DNA of 13,622 nucleotides, from positions 1 to 13,622 of the forward strand of contig JABDPP010000204.1 of assembly GCA_013042765.1 (NCBI GenBank). The letters are read 5' to 3'. Made by a program: the position numbers and the translations under genes. Shown in pieces: positions 6,355-13,092 of the stretch (within the stretch, counting starts at the first letter, position 1; each line of letters begins with the position of its first letter). Source of the DNA: Litoreibacter sp. (GTDB taxonomy: Bacteria; Pseudomonadota; Alphaproteobacteria; Rhodobacterales; Rhodobacteraceae). The notes under the pieces are model-generated. The model was given only the letters and a program-made list of their open reading frames with translations. It ran no database searches and was not told the origin of the DNA.

Positions 6355-7289
6355 GTGTCCCCGCGCTCCTGGTGATTGCCATGCTGCTCGACGCGGCGCT
6401 CGGGGAGCCGAAATGGCTTTGGGACCGGGTGCCACATCCTGCCGTGTTGATGGGACGTCTGATTGGGCGGTGCGATGCACGTTTCAACACTGGACAGGCC
6501 AGAAAACTCAAAGGGATTGCCGTTATCGCGGTGCTGGTGGCTGGGGCTCTTGCGCTGGGGCACATCCTGTCCTCCGTTCCGGATGGCGGCATCCTCGAGG
6601 TTGTACTCGTCGCGGTGCTGCTGGCTCAGCGCAGCCTTGCCGATCACGTGCGCGACGTGGGCGATGCTCTGCGCCTGTCGATTGGAGATGGGCGCAAGAT
6701 GGTCGCCCGGATCGTCGGGCGCGATGTGAGCGCGCTGGATAATGCAGGGGTCGCCCGTGGCGCCATCGAAAGTGCTGCGGAGAACCTGTCGGACGGAGTA
6801 ATCGCACCGGCATTCTGGTACCTTTTGCTCGGCCTGCCCGGCATTCTTGCCTACAAACTGATCAACACGGCCGACAGCATGATCGGTTACCTCACACCGC
6901 GCCACGAGGCCTTCGGGTGGGCCGCTGCACGGCTCGATGATGTGGTGAATTGGATCCCGGCCCGTCTCACGGCTCTGCTGATCGCTGCGGGTCACGCGAA
7001 CCCCGGCGTCTGGCGCACGGTAAAACGGGACGCAAATAAACACCGCTCGCCCAATGCCGGCTGGCCAGAGGCGGCCATGGCTGGCGTTCTGGACGTGGCA
7101 CTGTCTGGCCCGCGCAGCTATGAAGGCGTTCTGCGCGAAGAGCCATTCGTTAATGAAGCCGGGCGGCACGATCTTGGTTCGGACGACGTCGAAAGAGCAG
7201 TTTCAGCGCTTTGGCGGGCTTGGGCGCTGGCTCTTGTTCTCGTGGCGGCACTGGGCCTCGCGTTGGGCGCGCTGCCCGTGTTCAGCTGA
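6351..7289 (+). CDS. cobD: Adenosylcobinamide-phosphate synthase CobD (CbiB family)
   Basis: An integral membrane enzyme that amidates adenosylcobyric acid with the aminopropanol (phosphate) arm, closing the lower side of the corrin. The protein is 312 residues with the family motifs in order: a hydrophobic N-terminus (2-17), VPHPAVLMGRLIG (27-39), IESAAENLSDGVIAPAFW (139-156), NTADSMIGYLTPR (172-184), LDDVVNWIPARLTA (195-208), and SPNAGWPEAAMAG (233-245). There are hydrophobic helices at about 56-72, 82-92, 154-171 and 290-310. The ATG at 6351 overlaps the cobC TGA as ATGA. A longer in-frame reading from 6231 would lie inside cobC and is rejected. The pairing with CobC, the enzyme that makes its substrate arm, is consistent with translational coupling of consecutive steps. 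Confidence 0.94.
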   Translation: MSVPALLVIAMLLDAALGEPKWLWDRVPHPAVLMGRLIGRCDARFNTGQARKLKGIAVIAVLVAGALALGHILSSVPDGGILEVVLVAVLLAQRSLADHVRDVGDALRLSIGDGRKMVARIVGRDVSALDNAGVARGAIESAAENLSDGVIAPAFWYLLLGLPGILAYKLINTADSMIGYLTPRHEAFGWAAARLDDVVNWIPARLTALLIAAGHANPGVWRTVKRDANKHRSPNAGWPEAAMAGVLDVALSGPRSYEGVLREEPFVNEAGRHDLGSDDVERAVSALWRAWALALVLVAALGLALGALPVFS

Positions 7290-7293
7290 TCTC

Positions 7294-7322
7294 TCGTCAC
7301 GGGCGCGCTGGAATGATATACA
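7294..7322 (+). promoter_or_regulatory. Candidate promoter of the lytic transglycosylase gene
   Basis: TCGTCA (7294-7299) and TATACA (7317-7322) are separated by 17 nt. Each matches the sigma-70 consensus at 4 of 6 positions. Transcription would begin near 7329, giving a leader of about 23 nt before the ATG at 7352. This lies in the 62-bp gap after cobD and implies separate expression of the transglycosylase. It also argues against a start at the in-frame ATG at 7313, which falls upstream of the -10. Confidence 0.4.
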
Positions 7323-7351
7323 GGCGTCAAAACAAAGCTCGAGCGGTTCTG

Positions 7352-8524
7352 ATGCGACACCTTTTCCTTGCGATGGCTCTCCTTGCAATGCCCGTCTCCG
7401 CCATGGGGCAAGCTGCCTGTGGCGGCAGCTTCAACCGCTTCGTCCAGACGATGCAAGCGGAAGCACTGGCCAAGGGGCATAAAAAATCCACGGTCCGGGC
7501 TTTCTTCAGATCGGTGGAGCAGGATCAGAATGTCCTGCGCGCGGATCGCTCACAGGGGGTTTTCAAGAAGAGCTTCATCGACTTCTCACGCGCGGTAATC
7601 AGCCAGAACCGTATGGACCGTGGCCGTCGCAATGCGGGCAAATACTCCGCGATCTTTCAGCGGATCGAACGCGACTACGGCGTCGCCCCAGGCGTTCTGT
7701 TGGCCTTCTGGGCCTTGGAGACGGATTACGGGGCCGTACAGGGGGATTTCAACACGCTCAACGCCCTTGTCACGCTCAGCCATGACTGCCGCAGGCCCGA
7801 GTTATTCCGCCCGCAGGTTTTCGCAGCGCTGGAACTGTTCGAGAGAGGCGATTTCGATCCCGTGACCATGACGGGCGCATGGGCAGGAGAGATCGGCATG
7901 GTCCAGATGTTGCCGGAGGATATCCTCGTCAATGGCGTGGATGGCGACGGCGATGGGCGGGTTCGCCTCAAGACCTCGGTCCCGGATGCGCTTCTGTCTG
8001 GGGCGCGCATGCTGAGCGCACTTGGCTGGCAACCCAACCAGCCCTGGCTGCAGGAGGTTACTGTGCCCAAAGGTCTGGACTGGTCCAAGACCGGACTAAC
8101 AACCGAATTGCGGGTCTCCGAATGGAAACGCCTCGGTGTGCGGCCACGCAGTGGTCGGTTCGATGGCAAAGGCAAGGCATCGGTGATCCTGCCCATGGGG
8201 CACAAGGGACCGGCCTTCTTGGTATATCCCAATTTCCGGGTCTATTTCGAATGGAACCAAAGCTTCGTTTACGTGACGACCGCCGCCTATTTTGCCACCC
8301 GTCTGGGCGGCGCGCCGGTCTACGATGCCGGCAACCCCGATCCCGGCTTATCGGACGCGCAAATGAAAGCACTGCAGAAAAAGCTCGTCAGCCGCGGTTT
8401 CGACGTGGGCAAGATCGACGGAATCCTGGGCGCCCGAACCCGCGCCGCCGTTCAGGCAGAACAACGCAGACTGGGCTTTCCGGCTGATGCCTGGCCGACA
8501 CTGTCTTTGCTAAACCGTCTCTAG
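7352..8524 (+). CDS. Secreted MltB-type lytic murein transglycosylase with C-terminal peptidoglycan-binding domain
   Basis: Cleaves the MurNAc-GlcNAc bond of peptidoglycan in the periplasm, leaving 1,6-anhydro-MurNAc ends. The 390-residue protein has a signal peptide (about 1-20, ending SAMGQA). There is no lipobox Cys right at the cleavage site (Cys23 is in AACGG), so it is probably soluble. The catalytic domain (about 25-320) holds the Glu motif LLAFWALETDYG with Glu123. It then has WAGEIGMVQMLPEDIL (177-192), and VDGDGDGRVRLKTSVPDAL (196-213), as in MltB/SLT-2 enzymes. A PG_binding_1-type domain closes the protein (about 333-390, with FDVGKIDGILGARTRAAV at 350-367). The ATG at 7352 is chosen because it starts the signal peptide and lies downstream of the candidate promoter; its ribosome binding site is poor, and a GTG or ATG further up cannot be excluded. 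No link to cobalamin beyond adjacency. Confidence 0.9.
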   Translation: MRHLFLAMALLAMPVSAMGQAACGGSFNRFVQTMQAEALAKGHKKSTVRAFFRSVEQDQNVLRADRSQGVFKKSFIDFSRAVISQNRMDRGRRNAGKYSAIFQRIERDYGVAPGVLLAFWALETDYGAVQGDFNTLNALVTLSHDCRRPELFRPQVFAALELFERGDFDPVTMTGAWAGEIGMVQMLPEDILVNGVDGDGDGRVRLKTSVPDALLSGARMLSALGWQPNQPWLQEVTVPKGLDWSKTGLTTELRVSEWKRLGVRPRSGRFDGKGKASVILPMGHKGPAFLVYPNFRVYFEWNQSFVYVTTAAYFATRLGGAPVYDAGNPDPGLSDAQMKALQKKLVSRGFDVGKIDGILGARTRAAVQAEQRRLGFPADAWPTLSLLNRL

Positions 8525-8547
8525 TGTTGTCCAGATTTCGCGCAAAG

Positions 8548-8565
8548 GTGAACAGAACTGTTTAC
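8548..8565. promoter_or_regulatory. 18-bp operator-like palindrome upstream of the molybdenum hydroxylase genes
   Basis: GTGAACAGAACTGTTTAC is an inverted repeat of 8-bp arms around AA, with 7 of 8 arm positions pairing. It lies 69 bp before the ATG at 8634, in the only intergenic space in front of the two-gene operon. Size and symmetry fit a TetR-family repressor site, and such regulators often sit next to oxidoreductases of this class. No regulator gene is in the window, and I could not place a -35/-10 pair around the palindrome with confidence. Confidence 0.45.
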
Positions 8566-8633
8566 TCTTCTATTCCGTCGACAAACCCTCGATGTAATAC
8601 CAAAGCAGCATTCCTTTCCTGCAGGCAGTTTTC

Positions 8634-9092
8634 ATGGAACTGATCGTCAATGGCGCCCGTCACGAGGTCGATGTCGAGGACGACATGCCGCTTCTGTGGG
8701 TTCTGCGCGACGTTCTAAATATAAAGGGGCCGAAATATGGCTGCGGAATCGCCCAATGCGGCGCCTGCACGGTGCATCTTGACGGGGAGGCCGTCCGCTC
8801 CTGCCAGCTGGCTGTTGGGGATGTCGAAGGAGAAATCACAACAATCGAGGGGCTCGGCACTCCCGAGGCGCTACATTCGGTGCAGGAGGCCTGGATCGAC
8901 CACCAAGTCGCTCAATGCGGTTATTGCCAGTCAGGTCAGATCATGCAGGCTGCATCTTTGCTGGCCGATATCCCGGCTCCGACGGACGCCCAGATCGATG
9001 AGGCAATGTCAGGCAACCTCTGCCGCTGTGGGACGTATCCCCGGATCCGCGCCGCGGTGAAATCCGCCGCCGCAAAGATGCGGGAGACGTGA
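8634..9092 (+). CDS. [2Fe-2S] small subunit of a molybdenum hydroxylase (isoquinoline 1-oxidoreductase alpha/aldehyde dehydrogenase type)
   Basis: The electron-transfer subunit of a xanthine-oxidase-family enzyme, carrying electrons from the molybdenum centre to an external acceptor. The 152 residues hold both expected clusters. The N-terminal plant-ferredoxin fold has CGIAQCGAC (Cys37, 42, 45) plus Cys57. The C-terminal helical domain has CGYC (95-98) and CRC (130-132) in a [11 protein letters not shown] context. Length matches IorA-like subunits, which lack the FAD domain found in xanthine dehydrogenase. It has no signal peptide; export would have to be by piggy-back on the Tat-tagged large subunit. 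A single base separates its stop from the next ATG (TGAGATG), so the two are translated together. The ribosome binding site before 8634 is weak (GCAGGCAG). Confidence 0.93.
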   Translation: MELIVNGARHEVDVEDDMPLLWVLRDVLNIKGPKYGCGIAQCGACTVHLDGEAVRSCQLAVGDVEGEITTIEGLGTPEALHSVQEAWIDHQVAQCGYCQSGQIMQAASLLADIPAPTDAQIDEAMSGNLCRCGTYPRIRAAVKSAAAKMRET

Positions 9093-9093
9093 G

Positions 9094-11334
9094 ATGAGTC
9101 GCTTGGGAAAAATCGCCCGCCGGACGTTTCTGGTCGGTTCGACCGCGGTCGCCGGCGGTGTTGCGTTCGGTTACTACAGCTACAAGAAACCATTAACGAA
9201 CCCGCTGCTAGCCGATCTGGACGCGGATCAGACCGCGCTGACACCCTATCTCAGGATTGACCAGTCCGGCATCACGATAATCACACCGCGCGTCGATATG
9301 GGCCAGGGTGCGCAATCCATTCAGGCCGCGCTGATCGCCGAGGAGATGGATCTGGATCTGGCACAGGTCAAGGTGGACCACGGACCGCCAAGCTCGGCCT
9401 ATTACAATGGTGCCGTGGTCGCTGAAGGCTTCCCCATCGCGGCCACTAATTACGGGTTCGTAGCACGCAATGCACGTGCCTTTGGCGATGTGGTGGGCAA
9501 ACTGATGGGGCTGCAAATCACTGGCGGTTCCTCCACCGTGCCCGATGCGTTCGACAAGATGCGCAAGGCGGGCGCAGTGGCCCGGGCAACTCTTGTGCAA
9601 GCGGCTGCAAACCGGACCGGCATCGAAGTGGCGCAGTTGAAGACGGAGCGTGGCGGGGTCGTGCTTCCGGATGGAAGCCGGATCGACTACATGGAGCTTG
9701 CGCCGGAAGCCGCAGAGATCGACCAACCATCGGAGGTGACACTCAAACCGCAAAGCGCATGGCGCATTCTCGGCAGACCGGTTCACCGCATTGACGTGAC
9801 CCAGAAATCAACCGGTACTGCGCGCTACGGGATTGATATCGAGATGCCCGGGATGGTCTATGCCACCGTTCGGACAAACCCGCGACTGGGCGGCGAGATG
9901 CTCGCCTTGGATGCGAGCGCGGCTGAGCAGGCGAGAGGCGTGATCAAGATAGAGCCGGTGACCGGAGGTGTCGCCGTCATCGCGGACAATACTTGGCGGG
10001 CTCTTCAGGCTTCAAACATGATCGATTTCGACTGGGGGCCTGCCCCCTATCCGGCAGAGCAGGGCGATCATTGGGACGCAGTGGCCGCGGCCTTCACTCC
10101 GGGCCTGCAGGACAGCCGCTTCAAGGATGAAGGAGATGTCGACGCCGCACTGAGCAGCGGTGACGGGATCGCGGCGGAATACCGGGTTCCCTACCTCGCG
10201 CACGCGCCTCTTGAGCCCCTGAATGCCACGGTCCTTTTCAAAGATGGGCGGCTCGATATCTGGACGAGCACGCAGATCCCGCTTTTCGTGATGGACTCGG
10301 TCTCGCACTTCACCGGGCTCGCCGCCGAGGATATCCACCTGCATGTCGAGATCGCAGGCGGCAGTTTCGGGCGACGTCTGGAGGACGATTTCGTGCGGCA
10401 AGCCGTGGAAATCGCGCTGGTCCATCCAAACGTTCCGATCAAGATGACATGGTCCCGCGAAGAAGACATGACGCATGACTTTCCCCGCCCTCTGGCTATC
10501 GCGCGCGGCCGTGGCGCCGTCTCAAACTGGCAGGTCACCAGCTTCGATCTGGGTATCGCCAGCCCATCCGTGACCCAATCACAAACCGGGCGACTCAACC
10601 AATCGGTACCCGGGCCGGATATCGCCATCGTAGCCGGTGCCTGGGATCAGCCCTTCGGGATCGAGAACTACCGCGTCACCGGCTATCGAGCGCCGCCGCT
10701 GGCACCGGTTTCTTCATGGCGCTCTGTTGGGGCCTCCGGAAACGGCTTCTTTCATGAAGGCTTTCTCGACGAATTGATCCATGCTGCGGGCGCGGACCCG
10801 CTGGAAGAACGACTGCGCCTTTGCTGGCACGAGCCCTCCCGCAAGGTTCTTGAAGCTGTGGGCGAGATGTCGAACTGGGGCAGCGATCCAGGACCAAACC
10901 GGGGTCGCGGCGTCGCGTTCACCCTGTCCTTCGGCGTGCCCAGTGCGCAGGTGATCGAAGTCTCCGACACTCCAGATGGCCTACGGATCGATAGGGTCTT
11001 TGCGGCGCTGGAGGTTGGGCGCGTTCTCGATCCAATCAATTTCGAAAATCAGGTACAGGGTGGTATCATCTGGGGGCTCGGGCACGCCATGCAGGCCGAA
11101 CTGACCTATGCCGACGGGCAGACCGAGCAGGAGAATTTCGATCTCTTTGAAACGATGCGGCTCTACCAGGCACCCGAGATCACTGTGCGCGGGCTTGAGA
11201 ATGACGCGCCGGTCCGCGGGGTTGGCGAACCGTCGGTGCCTCCGGCAGCACCGGCTCTGGCCAATGCGATATTCGCAGCCACAGGGCAACGGATCCGAGA
11301 ACTGCCCCTCAACAAGCATATCGATTTCGTTTGA
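9094..11334 (+). CDS. Molybdopterin-binding large subunit of an isoquinoline 1-oxidoreductase-like molybdenum hydroxylase, Tat-exported
   Basis: The catalytic subunit, binding the molybdenum-pterin cofactor; it hydroxylates an N-heterocycle or oxidises an aldehyde, with the substrate not deducible here. The N-terminus ARRTFLVG (about 8-15) followed by a hydrophobic, Ala/Gly-rich stretch is a twin-arginine signal, matching the usual 'isoquinoline 1-oxidoreductase beta' layout. Cofactor motifs can be read: VDMGQGAQS near 69 with a second, similar domain organisation; GGSFGRRLEDDF (422-433), one of the molybdopterin-contacting loops; and RSVGASGN (543-550). Glu712 in GVGEPSVPPAAPALANAI corresponds to the catalytic Glu of the family. 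At 746 residues it is full length. Many such enzymes have a third, cytochrome c subunit or an XdhC-like maturation factor; neither is within this window. The next gene, 77 bp on, is unrelated. Confidence 0.92.
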   Translation: MSRLGKIARRTFLVGSTAVAGGVAFGYYSYKKPLTNPLLADLDADQTALTPYLRIDQSGITIITPRVDMGQGAQSIQAALIAEEMDLDLAQVKVDHGPPSSAYYNGAVVAEGFPIAATNYGFVARNARAFGDVVGKLMGLQITGGSSTVPDAFDKMRKAGAVARATLVQAAANRTGIEVAQLKTERGGVVLPDGSRIDYMELAPEAAEIDQPSEVTLKPQSAWRILGRPVHRIDVTQKSTGTARYGIDIEMPGMVYATVRTNPRLGGEMLALDASAAEQARGVIKIEPVTGGVAVIADNTWRALQASNMIDFDWGPAPYPAEQGDHWDAVAAAFTPGLQDSRFKDEGDVDAALSSGDGIAAEYRVPYLAHAPLEPLNATVLFKDGRLDIWTSTQIPLFVMDSVSHFTGLAAEDIHLHVEIAGGSFGRRLEDDFVRQAVEIALVHPNVPIKMTWSREEDMTHDFPRPLAIARGRGAVSNWQVTSFDLGIASPSVTQSQTGRLNQSVPGPDIAIVAGAWDQPFGIENYRVTGYRAPPLAPVSSWRSVGASGNGFFHEGFLDELIHAAGADPLEERLRLCWHEPSRKVLEAVGEMSNWGSDPGPNRGRGVAFTLSFGVPSAQVIEVSDTPDGLRIDRVFAALEVGRVLDPINFENQVQGGIIWGLGHAMQAELTYADGQTEQENFDLFETMRLYQAPEITVRGLENDAPVRGVGEPSVPPAAPALANAIFAATGQRIRELPLNKHIDFV

Positions 11335-11411
11335 GCGATATGAACGGGGTTCGCCTCGAAATCTGTCCGCACCCTTTGCATGACGCGGCATTATCGCCTT
11401 AACCTGCCGCC

Positions 11412-11834
11412 ATGATCCGCATCACCGACACCATCACGATCGAGCCTTGGGAACTGACGGAGAACTTTACCCGCGCCCAAGGGCCGGGCGGTCAGAATGT
11501 GAACAAGGTTTCCACCGCAGTCGAATTGCGGTTCGAGGCCGCGCGCAGCCCGAATCTTCCGGCACCGGTCAAGACGCGTCTAAAGCGGCTAGCGGGTCGG
11601 CGCTGGACCAAAGACGGCGCGCTGATCATCAGTGTTCAGGACACACGTTCACAGGCGCGCAATCGTGAAATCGCTGAGCAGCGCCTCGCGGACCTGATCC
11701 GAAAGGCGCTTGAGACCCCAAAACGACGGATCGCTACCCGACCTACGCTGGGGTCCAAGAAGCGTCGTATCGCGGCAAAGAAACAACGCGGTGAAGTGAA
11801 ATCCCTGCGCGGGAAGGTTAGCTATGACGACTGA
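11412..11834 (+). CDS. arfB: Alternative ribosome-rescue factor ArfB (YaeJ-type peptidyl-tRNA hydrolase)
   Basis: Rescues ribosomes stalled on non-stop mRNA by hydrolysing the peptidyl-tRNA. The 140-residue protein has the release-factor catalytic loop AQGPGGQNVNKVST (22-35) with the GGQ at 26-28. The tail from about 112 is basic and rich in Lys and Arg, with KKRR and KKQRG elements; in ArfB such a tail enters the empty mRNA channel. It lacks the codon-recognition domains of RF1/RF2 and matches the family length. The ATG at 11412 directly precedes the conserved ITDTITI strand; no clear Shine-Dalgarno sequence lies upstream, so initiation may be weak or leaderless. Its last 11 bp overlap the start of the next gene, suggesting co-expression with an unrelated amine-catabolic pair. 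Confidence 0.92.
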   Translation: MIRITDTITIEPWELTENFTRAQGPGGQNVNKVSTAVELRFEAARSPNLPAPVKTRLKRLAGRRWTKDGALIISVQDTRSQARNREIAEQRLADLIRKALETPKRRIATRPTLGSKKRRIAAKKQRGEVKSLRGKVSYDD

Positions 11835-13092
11835 AATGCTGGAACGCCGAACGCGTGTCCTGGGTCCCAATGTACCGATTTTCTACGACTGTCCCGTCAA
11901 CCTTGTACGCGGCGAAAGTGTCTGGCTCTGGGACGCAGACGGACGGCGCTATCTCGACTGCTACAACAACGTGCCCCATGTCGGACACTGCCATCCAAAA
12001 GTGGTTGAGGCGATTGCAGAGCAAGCCGCAACTTTGAACACCCACACGCGCTATCTGCATGAGGGTATTCTGGAATATGGCGAGCGGCTGACCGCTAAGT
12101 TCTCTCATGACCTCACGCAGTTGATCATGGTGTGCACGGGGTCGGAAGCCAATGACGTCGCGCTGCGTATGGCACAGGCCAAAACCGGCAAGACCGGCTT
12201 TATCGCGACCGACAACACGTTTCACGGCAACACCAGCGCAGTCTCCCAGCTGTCGACCCGACGCCCCCCCATCGGCGGCTATCAGGATCACATCCAGCTG
12301 GTTCCGGCGCCCGATTCCGTGAGGCCGGCCGGCGGATCGCTCGAAGAGCAGTCGCAGGCCTTCGCCCGTAACGTCGAGGCCGCAATCGCCAAACTGGAAG
12401 AAAGCGGACACGGCTTCGCCGGTTTCATGCTGTGCCCGACCTTTTCAAACGAGGGCTTTCCAGCACTTGAACCAGGTTTCCTCGACCCAACGATAGAGGT
12501 CGTTCGTACGGCAGGCGGTCTGATCCTCTGCGACGAAGTCCAACCAGGTTTCGGGCGGACCGGCACCGGCTGGTGGGGCCATGACTGGATGGGGTTCGCG
12601 CCCGATGTAGTCACGCTCGGAAAACCGATGGCCAATGGACATCCCGTGGCGGCAGTCGTCACGCGCCCGGATGTGATGGCGGCGTTTCGCGGCGCCTTCG
12701 GCTATTTCAACACGTTTGGCGGCAATCCTGTCTCCTGCGCGGCCGCGCTTGCGACACTGGAGATCATCGAAGAGGATGCCCTGATTGCGAATGCACACGA
12801 CGTGGGCGCATACGCGCTGGAGCGCTTGCGGGCGATCGAGCACCCTCTGAAGGCCGAAGCCCGCGGTCTTGGCCTCTTCTTCGGGATCGAGTTCCTGCAA
12901 ACCGACGGCAGCGCGGCAACGGGTTTCGCCGGACGTGTTGTTGAGGCAATGCGCCATGAAGGTATTCTAATGAACCGGATCGGGCGGGACATGAACACGC
13001 TGAAAATGCGCCCGCCGATGCCCTTCCAACGCGACCATGCCGATCTTGCGATCGACACGCTGGAAAAAGTGCTGGAACGGACGCCGCTGTGA
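11824..13092 (+). CDS. Class III PLP-dependent enzyme, probable amino-alcohol-phosphate phospho-lyase (phosphoethanolamine/phosphohydroxylysine type)
   Basis: A 422-residue fold-type I enzyme of the class III aminotransferase family. Motifs are WDADGRRYLDCYNNVPHVGHCHP (split between 36-48 and 49-58), CTGSEANDVALR (104-115, cofactor phosphate loop), HGNTSAVSQLS (134-144), CDEVQPGFGRTG (236-247, with Asp237 to the pyridine nitrogen), and LGKPMANGHP (265-274) with Lys267 as the Schiff-base lysine. The YNNVPHVGHCHP segment and overall layout resemble the mammalian AGXT2L1/AGXT2L2 enzymes. Those do not transaminate but eliminate phosphate and ammonia from O-phosphoethanolamine or 5-phosphohydroxylysine. 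The next gene is a small-molecule kinase joined by a GTGA overlap, which supports a phospho-substrate. Alternatives are a true omega-aminotransferase. The family call is firm; the lyase activity is inference. Confidence 0.85.
   Translation: MTTEMLERRTRVLGPNVPIFYDCPVNLVRGESVWLWDADGRRYLDCYNNVPHVGHCHPKVVEAIAEQAATLNTHTRYLHEGILEYGERLTAKFSHDLTQLIMVCTGSEANDVALRMAQAKTGKTGFIATDNTFHGNTSAVSQLSTRRPPIGGYQDHIQLVPAPDSVRPAGGSLEEQSQAFARNVEAAIAKLEESGHGFAGFMLCPTFSNEGFPALEPGFLDPTIEVVRTAGGLILCDEVQPGFGRTGTGWWGHDWMGFAPDVVTLGKPMANGHPVAAVVTRPDVMAAFRGAFGYFNTFGGNPVSCAAALATLEIIEEDALIANAHDVGAYALERLRAIEHPLKAEARGLGLFFGIEFLQTDGSAATGFAGRVVEAMRHEGILMNRIGRDMNTLKMRPPMPFQRDHADLAIDTLEKVLERTPL

Noticed and set aside
7211..7351. 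Upstream extension of the lytic transglycosylase
   Set aside because: The added residues overlap the end of cobD, show no conservation signs, and would place the start upstream of the candidate promoter and the signal peptide.
11824..13092. Acetylornithine or GABA aminotransferase
   Set aside because: The catalytic core is shared by all class III enzymes, but the YNNVPHVGHCHP stretch and the kinase partner fit the phospho-lyase-like subgroup better; no arginine or GABA genes are nearby.
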